From positions 149,901,501 through 149,965,500 of the forward strand of contig CM032229.1 of the NCBI GenBank assembly GCA_019009955.1: 64,000 nt of DNA, read 5' to 3'. The stretch's first letter is position 1. Each line of letters opens with the position of its first letter. The position numbers and the translations under genes are program-made. This DNA is from Riptortus pedestris (Eukaryota; Arthropoda; Insecta; Hemiptera; Alydidae). This document shows positions 47,642 to 60,089 of this stretch, in pieces. The notes below the pieces were generated by a model that had not been told where the DNA came from, did no database searches, and saw only the letters and a list, made by a program, of their open reading frames with translations.

Positions 47642-48422
47642 GTGAAATTAAGTTTACCTTGATTTGATTTTTGGGTTTGGTGAAGAAGTCGACTTATTCA
47701 TACAAAATCCCAGTGTAAGGTATTAAATAGTAGAGGAACGTTTTCCAAGCAGAGGACATGCTGTATGTTACTATTGGAAGAATGGTAAATATAAATGGAT
47801 AAAGACATTAATTCGTATGTCGTCAGACGCATGTGGTTAATCCAGGAATATGGAAAGTAGGAAAAAATGCTTCGGAAAAGAAAACTTGAAGATGGACTAC
47901 AAGAATATAGACTGGGCAGCTTGAGGAAAGAAGGTGATTTGGGAGGAAAACATTGTTGTGGAATTCAATAGTTTTAAAAATTGCTCAATAATATTTCTGA
48001 AAAGAAGAAAGCAGGTGTACTTAAGTTTGAATAAAGTTGGTTTCATTTTTAAGTTAATTACTTCATTTTATTATAAGTAGTGGCTGAGTTTTAGTTTTCT
48101 GTGAGCACAAGAGAAGAATATTCTGTGAATGTTTTCCTTTCGTCTACTGTGCAGCAAAGAATATCAACTAAGAAAGTTGTACTCGACGTCAAGTAAGGCG
48201 ACTTCCTTTGAATCAGGACTGGCATTTTGAAGACAAATGTCTAGTGGTTATTCTCCATGGGATTTAGCTCATCGTCCAGCAGCATCTATCAGCATAGACG
48301 TCATTAGTTTTTAATTAATAGTCCTTGATGTATGCTCAGCAAGGTGCACTCAGAACCTTCAAAAATCTTCAAATTTTATGGCAAGGGTCTCCAATAAAAA
48401 ACATTTTTTTCGTGTGATCTTT
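47642..48422. other. Unassigned sequence
   Basis: Nothing recognised; the right end may belong to the Penelope-like relic. Confidence 0.4.
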
Positions 48423-49115
48423 ATTGAAAGTGCCCTTCAAGTTTCATGGCTTATTTGCCACCTCTTCAGGGGCTATCCCTTTTAACAAAAAAAAAAAGTA
48501 ATGATAACATTAATTTGACACATCCCTTAATAATTCCTTTGCTAAATATTGTATTAGTAGGTGCCTACATCTATGATATATATATTATATTTAATTATAA
48601 ATTGCTACCTACAATTCTGAAGTGCTCGTTTACCTTTTACATTACGTTGCGACTGTCCTCACAGAGGAGGTAGATGATACTGAGAGGTTCCCGAGGTAGG
48701 TTAAGTCAGCTGACTAAAAATCGATTATTTACAAGTCAATCTTGAACTGGATTATTTCGCGTCAAAATTTAAAGTCCATTAATTTAAATATTATAGAATA
48801 TATGTTTGAGGCATTTGATTCCTATTTTTATTTACTGCCTTTTTTCTATTTTTTTATTATGTGAATGTTCTCTTTTATTTTCCGTTTAGTATTATATCTT
48901 TCTTTATCAGTCATTTGAACTTTTTCAAAATTGAAGGTGTGCTTCCTGGAGACAACATAATCTGTCAAGGCAGCTTTATTTTCATTAATGTCTATAAATT
49001 GTACGTGATGCTTTAACCTTTTATTCAGCAGCTGCGAGGATTAACCAATATAAGTTTCATTGCAGGCGATACAGCTAATTTCATGTATATTACGTTTAGA
49101 TTTGGATTCAGTTAC
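48423..49115 (-). pseudogene. Penelope-like element relic: GIY-YIG domain and hammerhead-like motif
   Basis: On the minus strand from about 49095 the translation reads NIHEISCIACNETYIG, a stop, then LNKRLKHHVQFIDINENKAA, LTDYVV and HTFNFEKVQMTDKER. The Cys-x2-Cys spacing before YIG is characteristic of Penelope-like GIY-YIG endonucleases. The continuation RKIKENIHIIKK resembles the RxIxESIEI segment after that domain. About 400 bp further at 48423-48470 is CTGAAGA, a stem GTGGC/GCCAT, then GAAAC, close to the hammerhead core found in Penelope terminal repeats. The reverse transcriptase part was not found and the domain has an in-frame stop. Confidence 0.72.
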
Positions 49116-50430
49116 TTAATCTTTAATTCTACTAAAATTTGTTTGTATTTTATTGTTATATTTTCAGGCTATATTACATACCCCATTACACTTCTCAGAT
49201 CTATTCTCTACACTCTAGATATCTGGGAAACATGATAAGAACAGGGTGTCCGATACAAACTGCTGACCACTAGTAGTTGCGGTTAGGGACAGAGTAATTC
49301 ATTTTCCTCTTCGCGCGAGCTGTTAGAGCAGACAATAGCTCGGATCCGTCTAATTCAAGCAATAGGAAAATGTCTGGGATGAGCAAAGATAGGAGTGAGC
49401 ATGAATCAAAATGTCTCTGGAGTGTGTGTGTGTGTGTGTACGAGGAGACAGGCGGGAGTCCTTATTAAACCTAGTACAATAGGAAGCCCTCACAATGGGC
49501 TGTGCTTTCTACAGCCTCCGACGTCACGCTGGAGGACTTGCTTCTCTATATGAACCACATTTGCTTCTTGCCACCTGAGTATCTTTGACTCGCCCCTTGT
49601 TCCAACACAGTCTGCCAAATTATTCAATTTGCCAACCGTTTCTCGATTCCCCATTTAACTCTCTCCGTCCTTTGAGAAGAAAATATAATTAGTTTCAATT
49701 ATAATGCATAGTTTGAGTATTTGTCACCCGCAAACTAGGTGTTATTTATTAGAGCTACGGTTTCACTGATGTTTTGAATAATTTGCCTCGTTTATCGAGG
49801 TCGGACTCTTCTCCTCATAGTAACCATATGAGGAGTAATTTAGTTGAATACATGTTCCATTGCCACATGGCATATTACTTGTATGATTATGTTTGAATAC
49901 ATTTTTATTTTACAATATATAAACGTTAATAAACCGTCTAAACAAATATTATATAAAAAATTATAATAACAAAACAAAATCTTAAAATAAGTAAGATAAT
50001 TAAAAATAAAATTAATAAATGAAATGTAAAAAATAAATAAATAAAAAAAAAACAAATCAATTAAAGTTAAACTCTATTGATCGATTGAATTATAATATAT
50101 TGGATTATAATTCTTATTCCTCACAATCAACTTTACATTCTAATGTACTTTTGCTACATCCATATCTATACTTTGGATAAACTTTATAAGTTCTTTATTA
50201 TATTTATTAAATATAATATGAGTTGGTTCTGGCTAATTACCACCTTTTAAAATTATGTTCATTATTAAATTTGAACTGTTTTTATTAAATGTTGAACAGT
50301 CATAAAATATATAGAAAACGTTTGTGTTGTCTGTGAACCGCTAGTAGCTTTGTCATTGTCTTGAATTTTAAATTTTGTTGAATAATGTCCTGCCTGTCCA
50401 TCTTCCGTTAGAAATTGTGTGAATGATGAT
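49116..50430. other. Unassigned sequence, candidate low-copy block at 49260-49680
   Basis: 49260-49680 is GC-richer, free of the local repeat families and has a short (GT)n at 49420-49438. No coding region is recognisable. 49830-50300 is very AT-rich. An isolated CAGGGTGTCC at 49245 resembles a mariner end but has no partner. Confidence 0.4.
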
Positions 50431-50937
50431 GGTATATATATATATATATATATTTGTCTGTTAACGCTTTAGCGGTCGCAATTTTTGACTGATCGATCCC
50501 AAGCTCGATATTTAAACGTTTTATGTAAAATTGAAGGTCAAGTTCGTTAACAGCTAAAATTTGATCTGGGGGTTAGAGGGGGGGGGTTTCGAAAATTCGA
50601 AATATCTCAGTTTTAGTACGTCGGCTCGAAAAATAGTATAAAACCAATCTAATTGCAAATGTAATTTCCAATAAATATAATTCTGTACGTTTTTGCTCTT
50701 GATTATTAACCGAAATATTTGTATTTTTCTAGTTTTCGACCGTAAGTAACCCCCACCTTTACTCATGTCATATTAACAAAATTATATATTATATATGAAG
50801 CAGATTATTTGAAGCCTAAATACCAAATACTGTTTTCATGTAGCAAAAACGTTTACGATTTGTGATAAATGCCAATACGTGACGCGTACATGGGGAATCT
50901 GCTTAGTTAACGCAGCCCCTGAGTGAAGGTCTTTATT
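50431..50937 (+). mobile_element. Family A Helentron-like element, 5'-truncated at (TA)n
   Basis: Begins in a TA tract followed by TTTGTCTGTTAACGCTTTAG and runs through the middle to GGGGAATCTGCTTAGTTAAC, with a mutated hairpin (CGCAGCCCCTGAG). Truncation at the microsatellite recurs in other copies. Confidence 0.75.
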
Positions 50938-51076
50938 CATTGTGCAGCTCTCTTAATCCAGGAAGAGCCTTTAAAAGTATGAATATGCATTAAAAAGTAC
51001 TGTACTATTCAGCCTATGTCCTATTGTTGTTTATCAAGTTAATATAATTTTATGTAAGGGACACTGAAGGGATGCT

Positions 51077-51640
51077 TTTTAGCAGATTTCCCTTAAGGGA
51101 AATCAGCTATTGAGGTCGTACTCATGACGCGAGTTTCGAAAAATTTCTTCAAATGTCCATCGATCCTACCCCGATCGATCCTATATATATATATTTGTCT
51201 GTTAACGCTCTAGCGGTCGCAATTTTTGTTTGATCGTTACCAAACTCGGAATTTAATCGTTTTATGTAAAAAGGAAGACCAAGTTCGTTAATGGCTGAAA
51301 TCGGTCGAGTGGGAGGGGGGGTTTAGAGGAGGGATTTTCGGAAAATTCGAAATATCTCCGTTATTATGCGTCGGATCGAAAAATTGTATAAAATCAATCT
51401 TATTGCAAATTAAATTTACTATAAATATTGTTATATACATTTATTCCCTATCTTGAATATTAACCGAGATATTTGCATTTATATTAAATTTGGGCCGATA
51501 CCGGATTTTTGAATTTCCCGCCAAAACCTAGTTCGGCCCTTTGCCGTAACTGTTGGGCTCTTGTATGGAGATTTCTCTATTGTATTACTTCACGTGGGAA
51601 ATCTGCTTAGTTTACGCAGCCCCTGCGTGACGGACTTTTT
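51077..51640 (+). mobile_element. Family A Helentron-like element, reference copy
   Basis: This is the cleanest short-subtype copy (564 bp). The 5' terminus TTTTAGCAGATTTCCCTTAA is followed by the palindrome partner ending at 51108. A short TA run lies at 51183-51195, then GTCTGTTAACGCTCTAGCGG and the conserved middle. The 3' subterminal GGGAAATCTGCT (51596-51607) exactly complements the first 12 bases after TTTT. The hairpin ACGCAG (51614-51619), loop CCC, CTGCGT (51623-51628) follows, and GACGGACTTTTT ends it. These are the features that define Helentron/DINE-1 ends: subterminal inverted repeats, an internal microsatellite, a 3' hairpin and T-rich flanks. Confidence 0.85.
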
Positions 51641-52790
51641 AATTAATACGATTCTCATGCTATACTGATTTTGTTTTTAGAATTATATAACGTGGATAGC
51701 TAGGAGGCCCAGATTTGTTTTCTGTCCATAATAATTTAATCCATCATAACCAACGCTTAAAAATGTATTTTTTCTAAAAGTCTTCTGAATAAATATAATT
51801 TCTTTTCAAGCCGATTCATTTTTTAAACTAGTTCGAAACAAATTAGCGGATACCCACTTTATAGATATTGTGTTATAAAACTAAATTCCAAACTAAAAAT
51901 ATCGGGTATATGTTGAAATACAAACCTAGCAGAATGTTTTACAAAAATTAAGGATTGCTGTGCACATTTTGAACTTTGTCATTAACAATTCAGTTAAATA
52001 ATGCAAAAGATTATCTACTTTAATGTATCTTATATTTAAGAATAAGTATTAAAAAAAATTGTCCGAACGTTGAAACAAAATTGTTTAGAAAAATATTTCT
52101 GTCTAATATTTCTTGGTGAAATAAAGAATAGGGAGTTTCTCTTCACCCTAAGTTTTTATAGGGGCGTACGTGCTCACACGAGGCGTCAGAGTATTGCAGG
52201 AGGAGTTGTTTCTGCAGAGATTTTCACTCCTATAGGATTGTGCTACGCTCAGAAATTTTATGAGTATATAGAGTTTAATAAACTAGCCACAGAGGCTATA
52301 AAAGACCTAATTTCGTTTATATTGTGGAACATAAAAGTATGTTTCCACTGCAACTTCCATGTCAAGTTTCTCGTCAGAAAGCAATTAGGTGAAAGAACAC
52401 TAGACATATCTGCAGGGTTATTTTTTTTTTATTTCACAAGAAGTTGTGGTACACATATGATCCTTTGATTGACGATAAATGTGGTAAATTTTTATCCAGC
52501 CATGCTGCTTATCAACAAAATAGAATTTTTGTGTGATTTCGTGGATACAAACTGAAACGTCAAATACATACATACTGAACTAAATTTTATAACTCTGGAT
52601 ATATGTAGCTGACTATTTACCCAAAAATTATTGACCTATTAGATAAAATTGCGTAGAGTCGTTTGTTCTATTACCGCATGGGTACTTTCAAGGTTCCGAT
52701 CTGTTCATCAAAAAAGGACCCTGCTCTCGAGAGCCTTCAGTCTAAACAGTGTACAAGCTTTCTTTGACCAACTTCTGATTATGTACTCCC
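51641..52790. other. Unassigned sequence
   Basis: The plus-strand frame 52070-52468 (132 codons) has no recognised domain and strongly AT-biased codons, so I do not call it a gene. Confidence 0.4.
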
Positions 52791-52892
52791 CGCCTGTTTG
52801 TTGATTTCCTCGGAAGTTTGAGGTTATAAAAAGTTCTCCTAATAAAATGCTCCAGTTTGTTTATTCCTACGCAAGTTTGAGGTTAAAAATTA

Positions 52893-53040
52893 AATTATTT
52901 ACAGCTAAGGCTAATTCGACGGGTTATCTACAGTTTACCACCCTTTTCTAGCCAGGGTGAAACAAAGGACTTTGTTTAGTGAATTCCGTAAATAAACTCC
53001 TATTGCCCAGGGTGGGAATCGAACTCGCCAGATTGAGGTT
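52893..53040 (-). mobile_element. tRNA-derived SINE, copy 3, 5'-truncated
   Basis: On the minus strand it has GTTCGATTCCCACCCTGG (B box), GGAATTCACTAAACAAAGTC and GGTGGTAAACTGTAGATAAC. The A-box part of the head is missing. Confidence 0.75.
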
Positions 53041-53199
53041 GTATTATGTTCTGATGACTCAAAAGGTTGTTTATTCCTACAGAAATTTAAAGTTCAAAGG
53101 ATTGGTCAACACCTTTCGGAAAATTTGAGGTTATAATTAGTCCTGCTAATGGAATCCTACTAGTTTGTTTATTCCTTCAGAAGTTTGAGGATATAATAT

Positions 53200-53775
53200 T
53201 GTTACGTTTATTACCAAAATCAGTAATAAACGTTGTTTATAAGAGTTCTTTTGCATTGCAAAATTAAACACACACAAGCTTCACAGTTTTTATCACTGCA
53301 CACTTTATTTAACAATGCACTACACACTTGGTTAATTATTCATAACTACTACTTACAGTACGCACTGATAGCTTCACTGTTCTTCAGATTACACAGTCCA
53401 ATAATTCACTCACGATTACTGAAATTCAAAAAAACACGGTACTGCACTGTTACTTACAGTCATGACACAACACTGTTCTTCACATAAAAACACTTTACCG
53501 CATTGCACTACGTCGCACTGTAGCACTGAACGCACTGTTGATCACTTGAAGACAGCTGAGAACAGACTAAACTGTCGGGCAATTTGCACATGCTTATATA
53601 GAGGAGCGGCAACATCAAAGGACGCGGACTCGAAGGTACTGGACTCTTTAGACTGGAATAATCCAGGCTCCAGGCGCCAATAGTCCTTCTTCGGTCGGCT
53701 CCTTTCATCCCCTTTGTACCTCCCAAATACGTGGCTATCTCTATTTAATTTTTCATGTATTTAATTTTAGCAGCA
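53200..53775 (-). mobile_element. Solo LTR of a Ty3/Gypsy-like retrotransposon
   Basis: The element starts TGTTACG and ends AGCAGCA (TG...CA) between matching ATAT duplications (53196-53199 and 53776-53779). The 4-bp duplication and about 576-bp length suit Ty3/Gypsy. Read on the minus strand there is a TATA box, TATATAAG, at 53593-53600, then a likely start region, and a polyadenylation signal AATAAA at 53304-53309, in the order U3-R-U5. The last bases GTAATAAACG also form a short inverted repeat. No internal coding region lies beside it, so it is a solo LTR from LTR-LTR recombination. The short open frames inside are spurious. Confidence 0.72.
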
Positions 53776-53840
53776 ATATGTTCTGATCATGGAATCCCAC
53801 CAGTCTGTTTCTCCAGTGAACAGAAAATTGAACGGTAGAA

Positions 53841-54353
53841 TTCTGAACTGCTAGTAATTTGGTTTTCCATATATTCTTGTATCTCTTACATTTCAGTCTA
53901 TGTTTTTATATGTCATTCAATGCTGTATGTTGCATTCACATTGTTCAGCAAAATACAGGAGACGATTTCACGTAGAGAGGTTGGTTAAGGGTGAGGGGGG
54001 GGGGAGACTGACCCTCATGTGGTGTTCTACTAAAATTGATTATTGACCTGAAGAATCGGTATCTGGCTGTGGGATCAGTTTTCAATTTCCCGGGAAGCAG
54101 GAACCACGCCTCCCAGCAGCCTATTACCCCTCCAGCCGCCCTTCCATACCTTATAGGCCTACCCCCACTCCTCCTAATGCACGTGACCAGGTCCAGCTGC
54201 GATCCAATCAAAGATTAGATTCGCTACGCCACTAATATTAATTCAATAATTATTTTTTCAAAACCTCAAAAGGGTATTTTCTACCAAGCGTTCGTAACGT
54301 CGTTGCTGCCTTGGAACCTTTAAAGTGTGCAAAAACCTCAAAATCCGTTAAAA
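53841..54353. other. Unassigned sequence, GC-richer at 53975-54220
   Basis: The 88-codon minus-strand frame at 53945-54211 has no known domain. It may be unique DNA or an unrecognised element. Confidence 0.4.
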
Positions 54354-54576
54354 GTAAAAAGTCCGTCAAGCAGAAGCTAAGTAAACTAAGCAGATTTACC
54401 ATGTTTCTGAAATAACACATGTAATTTACACTCGCCACATATTCTCTATTTCTTTGTAAAAAAAAACCAATGAGTAGTGGGGTAAGAATAAGTCGCTTAA
54501 TTCTTGAGTAAAATATCGAGTTTGGTTACGATCAAACAAAAATTGCGACCACTAGAGCGTGATTGGGCGTGAACAG

Positions 54577-54646
<70 letters not shown>

Positions 54647-54758
54647 CTCATTTTCGTCATCTCCTGGGTAGGATCGATGGAGATTTAAAGAAGTTTTTCG
54701 AAAACGCGTCATGAGTACGACCTCAATAGCTGATTTCCCTCAAGGAAAATCTGCTAAA
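54354..54758 (-). mobile_element. Family A Helentron-like element, internally deleted
   Basis: The plus strand starts AAAAAGTCCGTCAAGCAGAA (hairpin mutated). After about 150 bp it reaches AATATCGAGTTTGGTTACGA, then (TA)n at about 54580-54643, and ends with the 5' palindrome TTTCCCTCAAGGAAAATCTG. The AT-rich centre is shortened compared with the reference copy. Confidence 0.75.
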
Positions 54759-54799
54759 ATGCATAGAACAACAATTGTAGAGCATCAACAGTTTAAGAA

Positions 54800-55470
54800 G
54801 CTTGGTTATATAAGACTTTTTTGATCCGAATCATTATAACGTAGATATTTTGAATTATCGACCCCCTCCCTCTAAACCCCAACTATTTCAACCTATTACA
54901 AATATTTTTAGCGATGACTGAAACGATTAAATATCGAGTATAGTATAGATCAGGGGTCTCTAAACTAAGGCCCGAGGGCCACATCCGGCCCGCGGACAGA
55001 TTTTGTCCGGCCCGCGGAGAGCTAGAATACTTGAAAACTCCTTTTAGAGAACATATTTTTTATAGCAAATTAAATTTAGTTTACTGAAGTATTCTAATTT
55101 TATGTTGAATAATTATTAATATGACATCTGCATTGATATGGTCATGGGCTAACTACTCATAACATTGTTGTAGGCTTATTGTTATTGTTTTTGTGATAAG
55201 TTGGATAAAGAAACACAGAATTGTAATGAGTAATGGGATGTATAATAAGCAGAAAATTTAACTTCAGTATATAATAACTAACAAATTATTGAAATGAATC
55301 CAACTTACATCAATGGACTATTTCACTTTTTACCACCGGCAACAATGATAATATGGTTTTGGCCCTCGGAACTTACTGGAGTAATCAGTACGGCCCTAAG
55401 GCTGGAAAGTTTGGAGACCCCTGGTATAGAGCAAATAAACATTCAGGAGTTAAGAACGTAAAATCTTAAA
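54800..55470 (-). mobile_element. Decayed family A fragment interrupted by a hAT MITE
   Basis: TTTTTGATCCGAATCATTAT and ACGATTAAATATCGAG match the family A middle; its continuation resumes after the hAT element at 55424 (GAGCAAATAAACATTC). Neither family A end is present. Confidence 0.6.
54951..55423. mobile_element. hAT-type MITE, 473 bp
   Basis: The ends CAGGGGTCTCTAAACT and AGTTTGGAGACCCCTG are 15-16-bp inverted repeats with one mismatch. The 8-bp flanks GTATAGAT (54943-54950) and GTATAGAG (55424-55431) match at 7 of 8 positions, the hAT target-duplication length. Subterminal GGCCCGAGGGCC and CCGGCCCGCGG motifs are typical of many animal hAT elements. There is no transposase frame. Confidence 0.9.
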
Positions 55471-55479
55471 TGAAGGCGT

Positions 55480-56066
55480 CATCACGCTACATATTTTCAT
55501 GTATCTCACACAGTATAAGTTCAATGAATACAATATTTAGTACTTAAACTTAGAATAAGTTGGTAAAAGATTTAAACCTTATTTTTAATATGACAAGAGT
55601 AGACGTGGGAGTTCAATGAAAACTGAAAACTAATAAATGTAAATATCTCGCTTAATATTCATAACAGAAAATATGTATACTACAAAATTTATAGAAAATT
55701 AAATTATCAATAAGATTGGTTCTATATCATTTTTCGATCCAATGTATAATAACGAAGATATTTTGAATTTTCAAAATTCCTCTCCTCTAACCCCCCTCTC
55801 CTCCCAGTCCGATATCAGCCGTTAACGAACTTGATCTTTAGTTTTATATAAAACGCTTATATATAGAGTTTGGTAATGATACTACAAAACGTGCGACCGC
55901 TAGAGCGTTAACAGACAAATATACAGACATATTTATACAATTTTGAACAGACCTCATTTTCGTCATCTCCTAATTAGGTTCGATCGACATTTCAGGAAAT
56001 TTTTCGAAAATCGTTTCATGAGTACATCGTCAACAGCTGATTTCGCATAAGGGAAATCTGCTAAAC
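55480..56066 (-). mobile_element. Family A Helentron-like element, tandem partner 1
   Basis: The plus strand opens in TTTTCATGTATCTCACACAG and runs through the middle and a minimal TA region (55915-55935). It ends AGCTGATTTCGCATAAGGGA then AATCTGCTAA. The terminal 3' hairpin is missing. Its 5' end abuts the 3' end of the next copy. Confidence 0.7.
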
Positions 56067-56720
56067 GTCCGTCACTCAGTATCTGACTGAACTATGCAGA
56101 TTTCCTAAGAGCTGGAACAAAACACTGATGTTGATTAATACAATAGGCTTTAAATTTCAAATCAACGTAAATTGCTTAGTGGTTGTCACTTTATAGAATT
56201 CTAAACGGAGATTGAAAATGAGAAAAACAATCACATATAATATTCAAGCTAGCGTAAAAATGTGTATAGCAAAAAAGAACATTAAATATTTAATATATAT
56301 ATTCATTATTTAACATTTATTGATCCGGTTCAAAATAATTGAGATATCTTGACTTTTTTATGTTATCCCTCTCTTAAAACCCCTACTTTTCCAGATCCGA
56401 TTAGACCCCTCTCCCTTCCGGACGTACTGATCAAAGCTACCCTCTATATTTGCCCAATCGGTGATTTTGTATTATTTTTATGGAATTATTTGTTTCCAAA
56501 AAAAATTGTCTTTTTGGGGGTATTTGCTTATATCTCACAAAGTAAAAATTCAATGAAAACAATATTTGGTATTTTACCTTGAAATGAAATTGTTTGATAT
56601 AACAGCTCGAATTTTCGAAATTCCCCCTTAAACCCCTCTCCTCTTGGTCGGATTTCAGCCATTAACGATCTTGATCTTTCTTTTACAATCAAACAAAAAT
56701 AGCTTCTGCTAATTTCCCTT
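56067..56720 (-). mobile_element. Family A Helentron-like element, tandem partner 2
   Basis: CGTCCGTCACTCAG and ATGCAGATTTCC at 56067-56105 match a decayed family A 3' end, directly following the 5' end of the preceding copy. Middle motifs are scattered (TCTCACAAAGTAAAAATTCA, CGGATTTCAGCCATTAACGA). It ends near GCTTCTGCTAATTTCCCTTA. Confidence 0.6.
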
Positions 56721-57828
<1,108 letters not shown>

Positions 57829-59045
57829 ATCTATTCATTAGCCAAAAAGTATATAATATATAACTTTAATTGTTAACAAGTTTGTCGAAATTTCAAATTT
57901 CCCATTTTCAGTTTTGCCAGCATTAATTATATCATTGGAATTTAGAAATGGGGAACAGTTTAAACCATTTTAAGAAGTTATGGAAGAATATAAATTGTTC
58001 CTTCAGATAAAGATAAGCACTTCTTTTTCTTGTTTTGAAAACTTAGTCACAATCAACAATCTTTATCATAATCTACTCTGATTGAAGGCCTCACAATGAA
58101 ACTAGCAGTTATATACAAAGTACACATATGGTACACAAAATATATAAACTTTATTCCATATTCCTTCAAATTAATGCATTAAAGTTAAAATATATTCCAA
58201 AATTTATTTTCGTAAAATTTTAACGTTATTTAAATTAATTACATATTTGAATAAAAAATGAAAAAAAAATAATATTTTTTTGGTAAAAATGTAAAGAAAG
58301 AAAGTAATAATGATTTTCAAGCCAGCCGTTCATTCTCACGAGTGATAATGTTCAAATACTTATACATTTATACACAAGACTTAGTGACGTAATAAAACTG
58401 TATAAAAAATCTCCGGGTCCTTGCACAGCATTGTATTCTGCCCTTAAAGTAAGAGTAGAAACATAAAACCAAACGAAATGTCAACACTAAAATATATGGA
58501 ACAATTAATCACGTGTGTGAAACAGGACCGTGTTTCGTCCTACGCACGTCCCAATTATCTTTACACCTCTTTTTCTCTCTTTCTTTACACCATAAATCAA
58601 TATTCTTTAGTTGGCTTCACACTAGTGTGTAATCTTCCCTCCCAAATATCCTTTAACACAATTAGTAGTTCATCTATCATAACTAGTTTTCATATTTCAT
58701 TTTGTTAATTACCTAACAGTGAGAACTATATAACCTATGCATCCTTTCTTTATGCATATGAGCAATAACTCTTCGTAGCTCAAAGAATCCAGTTAAGCAT
58801 TAGTGGGAGTTTTCGTTGTCCTTATTATTTTTTACTACCGTATGTTTCATGGTTCACCAGAATTACGATCAATATATAATTAGCAGATTGAAACAAGTAA
58901 ACAAATGAAACACATAGTTATGTACTTGCATATTTACAAAGACCCCATTCAAGCTACATAAGAAGGCTATAATATATCCTACAATCTCTACCCGGCTTAT
59001 CCTTTGCCAAGGTCTTGGCCTTTTTTACATGCATTATGCATCAAT
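57829..59045. other. Unassigned AT-rich sequence
   Basis: No supportable gene. Frame 58478-58708 has no known domain. Confidence 0.45.
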
Positions 59046-59166
59046 CCATGTTTTAGTTGATTTCCCGAAATAGAAATCAGATAATGAGGTTGCATTATGA
59101 CGCGAATTTCGAAAGATACCCTAGTATGTCCGTCGAAAATAAGGTACGTTCTAAATTATATAAACA

Positions 59167-59263
<97 letters not shown>

Positions 59264-59265
59264 TA
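59046..59265 (+). mobile_element. Family A 5' end with (CA)n-(TA)n tract
   Basis: TTTTAGTTGATTTCCCGAAA with a diverged palindrome starts the copy, then TTATGACGCGAATTTCGAAA. The internal tract is (CA)n (59164-59208) followed by (TA)n (to 59265). Nothing of the 3' part follows; family B takes over at the tract. Confidence 0.68.
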
Positions 59266-59460
59266 GCTAAGTTACCTAGCTTCGCCCAGAAATTCATTTG
59301 AGGCTGAATAATGATGGTATTTTTTTGGCAAGGCTTTACTTTGCACAATATTTTAACATTTCACCGTCCCAGAGTTTAGGGATTATACCTGTCGTTGCTG
59401 TGAATTTTTTAATAATAAATTGATATGTTATCTGAGGGTTCACTCTCCTCAATATTTTTA
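59266..59460 (-). mobile_element. Family B Helitron, 3' end fragment
   Basis: TAGCTAAGTTACCTAGCTTC then GCCCAGAAATTCATTTGAGG matches the terminal region of family B with substitutions in the hairpin. GGCAAGGCTTTACTTTGCAC follows. This is the third place where family B sits against a family A (TA)n tract. Confidence 0.62.
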
Positions 59461-60089
59461 TATTTCCCGTCTCCTGAACATTTAGTTCTCTTTATAACCA
59501 AATGTACAATATAATTCTTAATCATAGAAAGTATTCTTTCTTCCAAACCATGTATGAATAAAAGTTCCTTTCCCTTGATGCGGTACAAAGCCCAACGGTG
59601 ACAACTGTTTTAGGTGCCGCTATTAAAAATAGTCTTTTGTAAGTCTCGATTGTAAACTGTATATTCATGTTGGTACATACTGTGTTCATTTATTTATTTG
59701 TTTGTTGTCTCGCAATTATCGCGATTTACACCCTTTATCATGCAAACCAATGGTAAAAATTACTCCAAATTGTTGAATATACTCGTAGTTAATTAAAATT
59801 CATAGCTGCTGCTGGACGATAGCATTAGCGGAAAATAAAATAGGAAATATTGTGTTCAGTGAAGTATATCGTATTAACGTAGCAGAGTTAATAAGTACCA
59901 GCGATAACTGGGTGCACCACCCTAGCGTTCATTCGTTTAAATTATTTATTTATGATAATTAAACAAATTCACATTCCCGAGAGTAACATTAAATTGCTGA
60001 AAGTATAAGTATCAAGTGACATGTAAACATAGAGCAATATGAGGTCGGCAGGGAAGCATGAGAACTGATAGGACAAAGGAAGTATCTCC
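59461..60089. other. Unassigned sequence
   Basis: Nothing recognised. Confidence 0.45.

Larger units (their letters stand above)
52792..53840. repeat. Degenerate tandem repeat, hit by two retroelements
   Basis: Imperfect units built on AGTTTGTTTATTCCT, AGAAGTTTGAGGTTATAAT and GTTCTGAT-ATGGAATCC recur at about 52792, 52851, 53069, 53117, 53161 and, after the LTR, at about 53777-53815. The SINE (52893-53040) and solo LTR (53200-53775) interrupt the array; joining the flanks restores the repeat pattern. Confidence 0.6.

Noticed and set aside
49245..49275. CAGGGTGTCC as a mariner terminal repeat
   Set aside because: No inverted partner with matching sequence was found within a few kb and no transposase lies nearby.
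52070..52468. 132-codon open frame
   Set aside because: No recognised motif and AT-driven residue bias. I could not support it as a gene.
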